From: Bigelowiella natans CCMP2755
Lineage: Eukaryota; Cercozoa; Chlorarachniophyceae
Direction: 5' to 3'
Assembly: GCA_000320545.1 (NCBI GenBank)
Contig: ADNK01002519.1
Coordinates: 5,001 to 69,000 of the forward strand
Length of the DNA stretch: 64,000 nt
Below are positions 1 to 13,203 of the stretch, in pieces. Every line of letters starts with the position of its first letter. Position 1 is the stretch's first letter. A model generated the notes under the pieces. It worked only from the letters and a program-made list of their open reading frames with translations. It was not told where the DNA came from and made no database searches. A program made the position numbers and the translations under genes.

Positions 1-140
1 TGGGGGGGGGGTAGGAGAATAATGAACGATGAGCTACTTCTTCACAGTAAAGTAGATGATAATATACTACGAGCAGCTTTATTGATATATCTGATCACTA
101 CTGATCCTTCCTAAAACATGTTTTTTGCGGCTGTGTTTAG

Positions 141-779
141 GTACTTCGAAGCACTTGGAGTTTCTTTCCAGATAGTAGATGATGTGCTGAGCATAAAGGG
201 CTTTGAGGTAGTAAGTAGTAGTAGTAGTAGTAGTAGTTGTTGTTGTAGCAACAACACAAGTACTCATTTGTTGTTCGATGCTTGAACAAGCTGTGAGCAT
301 GATTATGCTATACGGTGTATGGTTTGAGAGCCTCATTTTATTGAATTGCCTTGATTTAATTAGGGCCAACAGAAAGCAACACTCGGGGAGGACATATCAA
401 CGGGGAAGGTGATAATAATAGCATTGCGACGGCTATTTACTGTATCATCGATTATGATGATTCGGTGTCTACATACATACATGCATACACACATACGTGA
501 AACATGCAGTTGTTCAATGGATTGTGTTAATCTTTCCTCTGTTATTATTCTTGAATAGATAACGTATCCAATAGCACGAGCGATGCGACCAGAAAACCTT
601 GACAAGAAGCAGCGCCAAGAGGTAATAATTCTAGTAGAAATGGTAGTTGTAGAGTTAGTAGCAGCAGCAGCAGAAGTCGCAGGTAGATTTGAATGATCAA
701 AGTGGTTATAAAAAAGCAACATCCGTCGAGATGTAAATCAATCATGTAGATGATTTTACAAACACAACTATTGACTGGT

Positions 780-814
<35 letters not shown>

Positions 815-1139
815 AACAATGAAATGAGTACATGTAAGTCTCAAATGAGATCTAATACGATTCGTACTTGATGAGATGCATATATCATCCCTAAATATCA
901 TCATCTTTCCTTGCATTACTTAGCTATGGCGAATTGTGAAAATGAAGACTTCAGATACTAATTTGATACGAAAAGCAATCAAACTTATTGAGGAATGTGG
1001 TGCTCTTGAACAAAGCCTTGAAAAAGCTAAAAAAGTACTGAATGATGCTTGGGTAGCTATTGACCCAATTATCGAAGAATCGTATTATAAAATCATGCTA
1101 CGTGCTTTCGGAAATTTTGTCTTGGATCGCCATTATTGA
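141..1139 (+). CDS. Polyprenyl diphosphate synthase, 3' part
   Basis: Last four exons found of a trans-prenyltransferase, which extends an allylic diphosphate with isopentenyl diphosphate. Exons 141-207, 364-408, 559-621 and 924-1139 join in frame with GT-AG introns. The first holds the second aspartate-rich region, read as FQIVDDVLSIKGFE; the next has GEDISTGK and ITYPIARAM, matching the family's conserved Lys-rich stretch after that motif. The last exon ends with a helical tail (IEECGALEQSLEKAKKVL, then FGNFVLDRHY and TGA), typical of the family C-terminus. The third Asp of the usual DDxxD is Ser here (DDVLS). The first aspartate motif and N-terminus lie upstream of the window; I found no convincing exon in bases 1-140. 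Chain length (C20 versus longer) cannot be told from this part. Confidence 0.85.
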
Positions 1140-1932
1140 CATCATTTCGTGTAGGAAAATTGTTTGCAGATAGGTGGGTAAAATAGTCACTTGATGCTCT
1201 GTGGTACACCTATTATTTCCCATTCAGTCAATCAACCTCACAAACATGTTGACATTTCTAATAATGATATAGCCATCTACACGCAATTACTGTTAGGTAA
1301 GTGCACAATTATCCGTTGCTGACACTTGCTAGCTTGCTAGCTTGTTAATCACAGCTAGACAGCGTCAGCATTTGCGATGCCGACTTGATGGCATGCGGAC
1401 AACGCCACATGCACGCACAGCGGATGTGTCATGCACTCATTCTAGCCATTGCGCGCACAGCAGGTGGCCACTCTAGCTAGCTAGCACTGTAGGCACGCAC
1501 GTCTAAATGCAATTCTTGCACAATTTCAACGGCCCATGTCTGGACAAGCATGCTAGCATGTGCAGTACATCAACAATGACGTTGCAACATGTGCATCGCA
1601 TCATCTAGATCTGATGGGTTGCGCGACGTTAAGCACATCTCATTTCTAGATTTGTCCACGGCATCAGGAGTGCAACTTACATCATGTGGATATATGCTGC
1701 TGTGGGTGTAGCATGTGCGCTGAGCGGGCAGGATCATGGCTATGTGGAATGATGCATATTTCAATTGATCAAAGGTGTGTACGACATGAGAACATCACAT
1801 CACATCACATCATGTAAATGATAAAAATGTCAATAGGTAAACAATGTAAGCATATATGAGTACCACAGATCGATCTCGTGATGATTCAGCAATAATTCTA
1901 GACTGAATACTATGGTATCCTTAATTTTCGAT
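1140..1932. repeat. Tail-to-tail spacer rich in GCTAG/GCATG words
   Basis: Gap between two genes converging on it. From about 1320 to 1780 it changes to sequence dense in CTAG, GCTAGC, GCATG and TGCGCGC words (for example 1329-1346, 1479-1488 and 1549-1559), with the GCTAGACAG motif near 1356. It has no credible exon on either strand. A short ACATC tandem lies near 1793-1812. The same word usage recurs at 7.7, 11.6, 17.1, 27.6, 33.2, 43.6 and 58.8 kb, which is why it is called here as a repeat class. Confidence 0.5.
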
Positions 1933-4900
1933 TTAGTTCTCCTCCTTCTCAGCCTTCTCCAATGCGGACTTATCATGACGACAGCAACCGGCTACTAGAA
2001 GTAGCAAACAAGAGTACAACATATATCACATATTTAATCTGTCTTTGATAGATGGCAGCAGCAGCAGCAGGAGGAGGAACTTGTACAACTTGGTAGTAGT
2101 AGCAGCAGTAGTAGTAGCAATAGTATTGGTGGTGGTGGTAGTAGTTGTACCTTCGCCGGGAGCTGTCTTCTTATTTTTCATGAGGAGGACCTCTCCATCA
2201 AGTCTATTTGCACAGAAACAAGCAGCATCAACAGAAATGGTTGCCCGACTTGAAGCCTTTGCTAGCCTAGTTTTGAGCATCTCAGTCTCCTTTACATCGC
2301 CATTCCCTGCTTCCACCACAAACACACCCATTTATGCATATGCACATGTGTGTATGTGTCTGTCTGTGTTTGTGTGTGTGTGTGTGTGTGTGCATATATT
2401 ACGAATATTTTGTTGGATGTACCATTATAATAATACGTATACATTGCCTTTGGCACAAGTGAGGAGGCCACACAAAGCCCAAAGATTCTCTGGCCAGCGC
2501 TTTAAATCCTCCTGTTGTTTGTAATAATATCATACCAATGGTGGTGGGCCCATGCATGCAAGAGCAGTTATTCATAAATATTAGCTATTAGAACACAGGC
2601 AGAAGGAGCCAATAACATTTACTGAATGTTACGATGTTGGTGCTATCTATCATCAGAAGAGATAATGTAGTCGTTCTTACTGAATGATCACCTTAAACAC
2701 ACTTATGGCTTCTTCATAATGTTTTTGTTCCGCCAGTAATGCTCCTAGAGCATGTCTTGCCTAATGGAATGGAGCAGGAATGAAGAAATAACGGATTAAA
2801 TAATTCAAGGATAATAGATGCATAATATAAAGGGTGAACAATAACACCGGTTGAGACCATCCCCAGGGCTCATCGTATCTGTATGTTTATTAATACCAGC
2901 TTATTACCAACAATGCAACTTTGATCATCATCCCAATAAACAACTAAAGTCAGCAAATGTATTCAATAGCAGTAGTAATGATAGCAGTAGTCGTCGTTGT
3001 CGTCTTTAAATTAAATTACAAATATTTACACACACATATAAACGCACTAGAGAGAGATCCATCTTTATTCTTCTTCCCTTAGATCTTACATACATGAGAG
3101 AGTCATCTAGGGTCACTGCTTCCTTTAAAGCCTGGAACGCCTTATCGTATTCACCTTTTCTGTATAGAATCTCGCCCTCAAGCATCTGCAGCCATTATAT
3201 ATTGATGACAAATGAAGGAAAAAAATACATTGATGATTGAATAGCACATCATGTGTTTGTTGAGGACTGTTGGATATAGATGATGATTGGAACACCTACT
3301 ATTACAACAACTACTACTACTACTGCTACTACTGCTTCTACCTTCTCCGCTACGTTGAGATTTCCTCGTTTCTTTTCACTCGTATCATACACTAGGTTGT
3401 TAAGTCCATATTTCCTAAGAGGACAAGTAGTGCAAACTTTTAGTAAGTCGTGCTTAATATGAGGGCAACGAAGAAGGATAAAACTACACAATACATTGAC
3501 AGTAATGTCACCACTACGAGTGAAAATACCTATGTAATTCCGTCCTTGCAAGGGCTTCGTGGAAAAGTTTTTGTTCCTTCTCGGCTTCCTCAACCTCGAT
3601 ATTGTCGTCAGTGTAGTAGACGAAGAAGAATAAAGATAAGAAGAAACAGAAGGAGTAGAACAAAATAAGATCAATTAAAGGGAGGACTCGTCTCGGTCAT
3701 CCCGCCTTTTTACAATAGTTTCCAGTGGTTAATAATCATCAAGTTGTTCACCTTTCCTAGTGCTGCAAATGCAATGCCTCGAGAGTATCTTAAAACTGCG
3801 GTCATGGCTGGCCAAGTTACTACCAATAACAGAAAAAAGAAGAAGACCCAATTACACATTTAGCGATTATAGCATGATTACCTTCAGGATCAGGTGAACA
3901 AAAAGATATTATCGCAGTTATTAAATCAGAGACGGTATAATAAATACATGCAGCAGAAAGCACCTGGATCTTTCGGAAAGGGCTCTTGGAGGATTTCATT
4001 CCATTTTCCGAATCGAATGTATACCATAGGAATATGAACGCAAAACCACTGACAAAATAAGAAGCAGAAGAAGACTATGTACTTTGTGATGATTGATGAC
4101 GGATCATAAATGGGGAGACGCGGACATGAAGAGGAGAAAGGATTCGTAACTTATTACTTCACCAATATATAGAAAAAAAATTACCTCAAGATAACCGGGG
4201 AATTGGTTCATAATCTCTTCTGGAAGCATCTCACCCATGTCCTTGGCACAACTATGAAGCAAAAATGTCAGGTGATGTCGATATCTCAAAAGACGGTGAC
4301 TTAGATTAGATATGTTCCCTCCCCCCCCCTGCTACTATTCAACAATTACTTCAATGCCACTTCGTATTGACCGTCAAAACATGCAGCCCACATTTGGAAA
4401 TGCCTGTTTGAACAGACAAAAAGCAAAGTAAGGTATGATGTGAGGACAAGGAGGATGAACACCAGGTACTACTGTCAATAATTTCACCCTCAAGTAAAGG
4501 CATGCGAAGCGTTTTTGGTATCAAGCCAGTCAGTAAGAGGAGCAACAAGACGACGAAGACAACAACATACAAGTTGTGAGCTCGGTATACTGCGTAGAAC
4601 CCATCATTGTGCCCTGTTTTCTCGACGTATCTAGGATAATACACATGGGATAGAAGACAGGAAGAGAAGGTTGATTACGGGGAATAAGGGCGACTGAGAA
4701 GCCAGCACTCCTGTAGATACTAGTCTTCACATTGTTTTCATAATAAGATTATTGTCTTTACCTTTTATCTTGTTCCACGGAAATAGCATTGACTTTGACT
4801 GCTCGTTCGTAATTACCAACCCACATGTCGATGTGAGTTGCCATGTGTGTAAGGTGCCTTCAAATAGGGTGATGGCGCGAGAATGATATTCAACAAAGAT

Positions 4901-6541
4901 CTACTATTTCAATTGGGAGTTAAAGAGGGCATATAAAACCACCCTGATCCAGGTACTCGAACAGCTGCAAGTGCGTCGGCAGCATCCAAAGCGACCTCAG
5001 GAGTCGGAGATAATTCCATACAGTGGATGTAACTAAGTTTGTTGTTTGTGGGAAGATATACTACCCTTAAAATAAAGGTGATGATAATGATGATGATGAT
5101 GATGGCGATGAACATAGAGTCGTCTTATGCAGTACAGATGGCATAGTCCAGGATGATTTGGATAATCTTTGAGAGATCTTTCAAGTACATCCCTCGCCTC
5201 GAGTGTAAATGTAGGGATATCCCTGAATCATCATGGGTATATAACAATTCCTGACGATGAGATACTAATTGATTCTAATATCGATTATTGTCAATTAGTT
5301 TTTGCTCTACGACATTACTAAGAGTAGTTTTGTAGGACAATAAATTATCCTGCTTGTTATATCTTGAATAAAATATGAATAAAATCTCAATACCCAGTTT
5401 TCTGATCTGGAACCCACAGTTCCCATGGTTTTCTATTCATTAGTTGCTCTGCAAAGAAGGCTGCGACGTGAGGGTTTTCACCGAATCTGTAACAGAGGAC
5501 ATTAGGATGTCCACATCACAAATAATTCACTAGCACAAGATCTATATCTGCGGTGAACTGTGAAATATCATTACAATTATAGGTTTCAAATATGCATTAC
5601 TTCTTGTACACCGCCCTCATGGAGCTTGCATAATCAACCTACGATATAAATCGTAATTAAAAGATCAAATGGAAAATCTGCAGAGCGTGACAAGCTACCT
5701 GCAGCCGAGCTATTTGAGCTGCAGCTTCTTTAGGTTTCTCTTCAGGATTTAACATATTTTCCTCGTACCTGGGATTGACGGGCAATTAAAGCAGCTTAAT
5801 TGTAACAACTAAGTGCAGACGAAGCAGCATGAAACTTAATGTTTTTGGTGCATGTTACAACTTACCTCAATTGTAAGGAATCTATGAGGCCCTTCTCCAA
5901 TTCAGTAATCTACAAAATCAGAACATCAGATACTTCCATAGCCAATAAGAAACGCTTGTAAACAACCGAAACTCCTTTCTGTTCAGCAAGCTGTTTGGCA
6001 GCAACTGTGTGCTTGTACGCTTTATCATAGTCGAAAAGTACTGGAAAGTTGTAGTTATGGCCACTTGCATATCTAAGATTTAAGGGATTACTAATATGCA
6101 AAATGAATTCATTAAAATCTATCTTGTGAACCCGATTCCCCAATGGGCCATCGCACCTGTTTTAAGAGGAGGATAAATTTTTGTGATAGGTGATATTGAA
6201 TATGAGGCTCGATTTGACATACATTTGTGATCTTCTTCAAGTGCTCTTTCGAAGCACCTGCCATGATTTGTGCATTAGTTCATTCTTTTCAGCAGTGATG
6301 TAAGAAATTAACTCAGATGCTGTCATACACTACTTTATGGCTTCCGTATGATTGAACCCGAATATCCACACAAGTCCTCTATCAAACCAAACCTTTTTAT
6401 GTCTCAAGCATATGATTAAAATGCTTCAACGCTGGTTCAGTAGTGCATCACCTGGGCTAATTTTGAGGATGTCGAGACGGGCATCGTTTCTGTGCCCATT
6501 TCAGGGTATCCACCTCTTTGTTTCGACGCAAAACGCTCCAT
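1933..6541 (-). CDS. TPR protein of the bacterial/algal HMPSHI type, 25 exons
   Basis: A 589-residue tetratricopeptide repeat protein of unknown biochemical role. Exons: 6541-6452, 6392-6334, 6257-6223, 6156-6132, 6072-5967, 5909-5866, 5768-5699, 5638-5601, 5486-5394, 5222-5136, 5032-4943, 4857-4762, 4630-4571, 4403-4350, 4251-4185, 4048-3964, 3819-3752, 3594-3530, 3414-3342, 3185-3094, 2878-2848, 2760-2692, 2511-2457, 2306-2151, 1994-1933; every phase closes. Family landmarks in order: WFDRGLVWIFGFNHTEAI, AMAHWGIGYASGHNYN, FFAEQLMNRKPWELW, YIHCMELSPTPE, GHLTHMATHIDMWVGNY, IPMVYIRFGKWNEIL, MLEGEILYRKGEYDKAF, DEPWGWSQPVRHALG, WPENLWALCGL, and ACFCAN near the end. Start is the first ATG after an in-frame stop. 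No signal peptide, so probably cytosolic. Relatives are mainly bacterial TPR proteins, to my knowledge. The short last exon, with an acidic/basic tail, is the least certain. Confidence 0.85.
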
Positions 6542-6876
6542 CCTTTCCTTTATTATTACTAACGAACCCCTTTATCGACTCGACTTATGATACCCCGTTC
6601 TACCTTCTTTTCCTTTCCACGTCCTTACGTTGATTCTGCACTTCGGATACCATCTATCAAAAGAAGGGAGCATGATATTAATTATTAATCATGAGTATAT
6701 ATATAAAAAACATGCGATTTTGTTTATACGACTACTACATATGACGTCAAAGAGTCTAAAATCAGTTTTTGCTGAGAAATGTCAGGAAATTAGAAGAGTT
6801 TCTTGAAATACTCTTCATAGATCTAGTGGGTACTCCTTTACCGTAGCTGCTACTGCCTACTTCCTGCAAATTCTAC
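6542..6876. promoter_or_regulatory. Head-to-head spacer (shared promoter region)
   Basis: 335 bases between the divergent start codons of the TPR gene (-) and the GNAT gene (+). AT-rich, with a TA-rich patch near 6695-6710. It carries none of the GCTAG words seen in tail-to-tail gaps. It must hold both promoters by position; I can point to no specific factor site. Confidence 0.4.
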
Positions 6877-7608
6877 TTGCGACAACACATGTGGATAAGT
6901 CGCATTAGAAAATCTTCCTGTTCTTTTGTGTCGGTGATTGGTAGGAGTTCAGTTTTGGTAGGAGTTCAGCAGCTGAAACAGCAGCAACCGAATCCCCCCC
7001 CCCAGGAATCAGACCTGCTTCCTGCTGATCTGATGCGGCCGTTGGGTTCGACATTTCGCAGACTAGCTTACGCGAGAAGTAGGCTACAGCATCGTCCAAG
7101 AAGTTTTTCTTGTTTCGAAGAGGAAACACAGATCACATTTCGAAACCTTCAAGTGAGCGACCAGGAGTTTGTGTGGAAAATGCTTAGGTATGCAGCCAAT
7201 GAGGAGTCTCCTGCAGCAGTTCGCGCCCAAATCTCTATTCACAAGTATGCAGCTTCATGGGGCAAAATAAAGGGAGATTTTGGAATTGCTGCCATGGAAA
7301 AGGGAAACCCTGTTGGCGCAGCTTATGGACGTTTATGGCATCAAGAAAAAGGGTACGGATTTGTCGACGAGGAGACGCCTGAACTGGTTCTTGCTGTGTT
7401 GCCGAGTTATCAAAGTAAAGGAATTGGAACAAAATTATTAACTAAAGTGATCAGTAGTGCACGCGACCATGGATATTCTAAACTTTCATTGAGCGTTCGT
7501 TCAGAACTCCCGGCATATCATCTCTACAAACGCTTCGGATTTGCTACGGTAAGTGCTTATGAGAACAGAACTGGAGGCACTTCAATTATCATGCTCAAGC
7601 ATTTATAG
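6877..7608 (+). CDS. GNAT-family N-acetyltransferase
   Basis: Single exon, 243 residues. The C-terminal half is a GNAT fold: a strand ending PELVLAVLPSYQ, the acetyl-CoA-binding loop QSKGIG (residues ~181-186, the Q/RxxGxG/A signature), a helix KLLTKVISSARDHG, then LSLSVRSELPAYHLYKRFGF, the classic last strand-helix of amino-acid or protein acetyltransferases. The first ~85 residues are basic, Ser/Gln-rich and not conserved; they could be an organelle-targeting extension, or the true start could be a later Met (residue ~53 before RPLGSTF). An eight-base C run near 6996 falls in this extension, so a frame error there would mimic it. Substrate cannot be inferred. Confidence 0.85.
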   Translation: MRQHMWISRIRKSSCSFVSVIGRSSVLVGVQQLKQQQPNPPPQESDLLPADLMRPLGSTFRRLAYARSRLQHRPRSFSCFEEETQITFRNLQVSDQEFVWKMLRYAANEESPAAVRAQISIHKYAASWGKIKGDFGIAAMEKGNPVGAAYGRLWHQEKGYGFVDEETPELVLAVLPSYQSKGIGTKLLTKVISSARDHGYSKLSLSVRSELPAYHLYKRFGFATVSAYENRTGGTSIIMLKHL

Positions 7609-8361
7609 GGTTATTCGAGCATAAAATTGTGTTACTCTTAATGGCATCTAGGCATGACTAACCTGCTGATTAAAAGCAAGAAAATATATTTTGATACATA
7701 TGGCATATCCGCACGTACGATACGTGAGACGGATGTAATGAAGTGATTAAATCTTTTCAATGTTCACATCCTAATGTAGCTATGCAAAGCACCGGCTACA
7801 GTACTTAGGTTGGGTCTATTTGCCTCGTCTATTAAGTGTTTCATGCATTTGAAAGCATCTGCATCCTGTCGTCGATGTATGTCGTGCGGTGCGCACAGTG
7901 GTCCGTGCCTCTTTTTCAGCGTACGAATATACATAGCCCACGAGGTTGATTTGTTTGCATGTTGATTGTAATTGCATCTAGCAGCAGCCACATGTAGCTA
8001 GGTAGGGGATAATGATGCGTGCTAGCGTGCTGCACCTACGATATGCGTCGACTTGTTGCATCATGCTAGCAAGGCTTGGCGTAGCATGCGCTATATGCGC
8101 TCGTGCGCAGCAGCCTGCCATTATTGTTATTGATCATGCAGTGATTTCGGCTATTTAGCATGCATCGCGCAGACAATGATGTGCTAAGTGGACATAGCCC
8201 ACGTTATGTTGCACTGTAAAACTAAAGTTACACAATCACATGCGAAAAAATGAAACTGTCAATTTACCATGCTTCGCATGTGACCTTAATTGTGGTCCAT
8301 TACTGCACACGTAGTTTTGACCTCTTCAGAGCTTATTCTGAAGTCTCCTTCCTACAGCAAT
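7609..8361. repeat. Tail-to-tail spacer with GCTAG/GCATG-rich element
   Basis: Gap between the converging GNAT and SAP-like genes. It begins with the ~65-base core listed separately, then passes through dense CTAG/GCATGC sequence (about 7970-8180, including GTAGCTAGGTAGG, GTGCTAGCGTGCTGC and CATGCTAGCAAGG). No exon is supported; the short open frames here have no family resemblance. Confidence 0.5.
7726..7790 (+). repeat. Core of convergent-gap element, copy A
   Basis: Starts GAGACGGATGTAATG and ends CCTAATGTAGCTATGCAAAGC (split here for length: the last 10 bases are ATGCAAAGC preceded by GTAGCT). It aligns by eye with copies at 27664 and 58790 in the same orientation. It lies 118 bases past the GNAT stop codon. 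Confidence 0.5.
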
Positions 8362-10189
<1,828 letters not shown>

Positions 10190-12249
10190 CCTCCTTGTGA
10201 ATCTCCACTGTTTAAGCTTAAGCTCACTACTGTGGAAATTGTAACCCGTGTTCTAGCACAGGTAGAATGAATGAATGATGATGAATGTGTACACAGCAAC
10301 TACTCTGCTAAGCCCTGGCTGCCACCGTTTCCACAACAAGTACACGTGGAATCCAGCCGACAAAGTAGCTAATTCAAAGCGGTCTTCGTAAAAAGCATTG
10401 GATTTTATTTGTTAAATAAGTCGATTTGTTGTCGCATGTGAAAATTAGTCACCGAGATCCAAAATTAAAAATCCAGGAAATTGAATTTCCTCTTGTCACA
10501 TTTGATTTGTTTTCAACGGATCCATGGGTGTCATTCCGAATTCTGTAGATTGCAAAATTGTGTCAACGACAACAACAACTTGAAGTCGCATCCTTTTCTT
10601 GTCCCAAAGCCAAAATTCACATCCTCTTCAAACAATTCTTGAGCATTGTTGGGTGCCCCCTCGGATCCGAGTGTGGATCATCGCATGGACGTTGCTTTCA
10701 GGAAGTTCCTGCTGAGAGTGGACGTTTTGCCTCGCCGCCACACCGCTGTTGGTTGTGTTGTTCCGTGATCACTGTTGGTTGCATGTTCCGTGATGGTTGG
10801 ACGCATTGACAAAAAAAACTCTCCTGATTCTCCAGTTTCAAGTTGGTCCTCACTTGAGCTAGTTCGAGGCACTGCGTTTCGCACTGCAAACGTCTTGCAA
10901 CTTTTTAGAAATGTAGTTCATCATCATTGCTCATTGTTCATTGTTCTTTCTCATTCACTCTTTCTTTCTTTCTTCATTGAACCCTCAACTTCGTCTGGTC
11001 GTGTCCTGTGCGGCGGACGTGAAACGTGACACAAACCCTCAAGTTTGGTGTTCTAGTTGATTTCTGGGAGGACACAGATGAGTCAGCGTGTCCCATGCAC
11101 CTTTCAATCGCTCCGTGACGGAACAAGTTCACAAACTCATTCGTCATGCGTTCACGCTGGCACGGTCTCGCTGGCGGCTCGTTTGGGAGGAAGTGGGTGA
11201 GTTGGCAAACGCTGAGATCGTGAGGTGGCAATGCAACGCCCAATGGTTCTTTCAGCTGCACCGTTGCAATCACTTTGTTCATTCATGCTGAGTTCCTTTG
11301 TTCGTTCATGTGTTCCTCGCTAGCTCGGTTCGTTCGTTCTGCTTGTTGATTCCAGATTTCAACTCCACCGCTGGACCGTTTGAATCAACTCATTCGTTCA
11401 TTCACAACTCTTTCAGGTCATTCTGGCACTTTCCTGCTTTCCTAGTTTCCTTGGTGGTCGTTGCAAGAGGAAGTGAATGAGTTGACACTTCAAAGGATCA
11501 TTTTCCCGCCACTCCATCTGGTGCTCAGCATCTTTGGGCTTGCGCTTCATTGCTAGGAGGCTGTCAATTTGGATGTGACAGGGCGGATCGATGCTGCAAA
11601 CAGCTGCTAGACAGCTTTCTAGCTTTGTGTTTGATGCAATCAGGCTAGCTAGCTAGCTAGCCGGAGGATGATGACAGTTGGTCACTGTCATCTAGCTAGC
11701 TAGTCATCATTCGTCTAGCATTGCAAACTGGCGTCTTGGTGAATGGCACAAACTACTAGCAAACGAAAGAACCCGCTAGCATGTGAGCATGCGGTGCTGT
11801 GCGCAGATCCCCGCCATTTGTTTGTCACCGTGCTAGCGTGTGCATGCATGTATAGCATGACTCATGCTAGAATGTGAATGTCATTTGATCAACAGGGTTT
11901 CAGTTTTGTGGTGTCAAAAAAGCCGAATTGCATAAATTGCAAAAGAAGTGTTGCAAAATGTTGCAAGCGCCGAGCAATGCTACTACAGACAGACGGTGCG
12001 GTGCGCACGACCAAGCTAAGCTCTAGAGCTAGTAAGGGTAGGTGAGCTTGAACATGACATTCACTAGTTCACAGGAACTTCGATTCCAAATGACTTAGCA
12101 TTACATCACTATGATCTAGAAGTGTGCCATTGTCATTAGCACGATGGATGCAGGATCTGCAATGTTTGACAATTGTGGCAACCTAAGTCTGAAAATCGTA
12201 TGCTAATAGCAAGTACGCAACGTAAATCATACTCAACGCTCATGGCGAA
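10190..12249. other. Long gene-poor gap with GTTCATTC-rich block and GCTAG element
   Basis: About 2 kb without a gene I can support. 10900-11480 is unusually rich in GTTCATTC/CATTCGTTC words and their complements, an old degenerate tandem or mobile remnant. 11570-12170 has the GCTAG/GCATG class (GCTAGCTAGCTAGC near 11644, CTAGCTAGCTAG near 11692). A near-duplicate GTTCCGTGAT occurs twice around 10764 and 10786. Open frames of 60-100 codons on both strands have no recognisable family and overlap each other. Confidence 0.4.
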
Positions 12250-13203
12250 TTAAAATCTCTTCTTGAAAGTCCTTCCACTGGCTGTCTTTTTGATTTTCTT
12301 CTTTGTCTCTCCCGAATAATCAGTTTTAGCTCTGTTTAAGACTTTTAAGAACTCTTTCACCTTTTTCCTCATGCGCGAATGGAAGAATGCCTTCGAGCAT
12401 TTAAGGTGGTATTGCAGGAACGAACGAAAATTTATCAATGCTGCGGTAGTGGCTTGCATATCGGTCAAATGGATCTTTTGAATTGAGAAGCTGATAAAAC
12501 CCAAGCCTCCTTTCTCCTCCCCAGATAATTCCTCCGGAGGATTGAGGGAAAAGTGCGCCGGCGGGGCTCTTGCAGCCTTCCGCCGTTGAACATCCTTATA
12601 GTCTTTCAAGAAGATTGAGGCAACTTCCAAATCCACCGGATCTTGCAGTGAGAGTCTCATAGTCACTGTAACACGCTCTGATCCGGGAATGAGGTATATC
12701 CTGGTATCAGGGCGAAGGTCGAAGGAAAATACCTCTGTTTTTGGACTTTTTGTTAGTACGCCGTTAAAATATTCTATGAACGGCGCTGCTAGTATTGTTT
12801 CTTTTAGCGATGCGATGGTGGATGTGATCGTATCAATTGGCTGTCCTGGGGACATCACATCAACTGCCAAGGAAACACTGTAGCCCTCTTCTGTGTCGGT
12901 AAGAAGGTTTGAAAACTTTTTCTTTAGGACGTCTTCCACGCCGACTTTCGAAATCTGATCGTAGCAGGGAAGATTGAGGGATATGGTCATCGTTGTTGAC
13001 TTTCTAGGATTTAAGGAAACTTTCCACGAGCTATTCTCGAAGTCGAAGAAAGTCATCGCGACAGATCCTAGCTTTTTCTTTTCCTTTGAATCCAGATTCG
13101 GATCTTGCTTTTGCACCTCCTGTGCCAATTCAAGTTGGTGTTTGACCGCTTTCTCTAGGATAGGATGGGAGCGGGGGAGGATGATCATTCCATTTTCTGC
13201 CAT
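12250..13203 (-). CDS. ARPC2: Arp2/3 complex subunit 2 (p34-Arc)
   Basis: Single exon, 317 residues, close to the ~300 usual for the family. ARPC2 and ARPC4 form the core that holds Arp2 and Arp3 and contacts the mother actin filament during branched nucleation in the cytoplasm. Diagnostic C-terminal half: GFISFSIQKIHLTD, then INFRSFLQYHLKCSKAFFHS and RMRKKVKEFLKVLNRA, the long ARPC2 helix that lies on F-actin. Earlier, MTFFDFENSSWKVSLNP and a second repeat after PGSERVTVTM match the two alpha/beta subdomains. The extra Lys-rich tail (ETKKKIKKTASGRTFKKRF) is species-specific. Lack of introns is odd beside its neighbours. Confidence 0.95.
   Translation of the reverse strand: MAENGMIILPRSHPILEKAVKHQLELAQEVQKQDPNLDSKEKKKLGSVAMTFFDFENSSWKVSLNPRKSTTMTISLNLPCYDQISKVGVEDVLKKKFSNLLTDTEEGYSVSLAVDVMSPGQPIDTITSTIASLKETILAAPFIEYFNGVLTKSPKTEVFSFDLRPDTRIYLIPGSERVTVTMRLSLQDPVDLEVASIFLKDYKDVQRRKAARAPPAHFSLNPPEELSGEEKGGLGFISFSIQKIHLTDMQATTAALINFRSFLQYHLKCSKAFFHSRMRKKVKEFLKVLNRAKTDYSGETKKKIKKTASGRTFKKRF

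Noticed and set aside
10558-11480. Open frames of 60-100 codons on both strands
   Set aside because: They overlap each other, have no family features and lie in the GTTCATTC-rich block.
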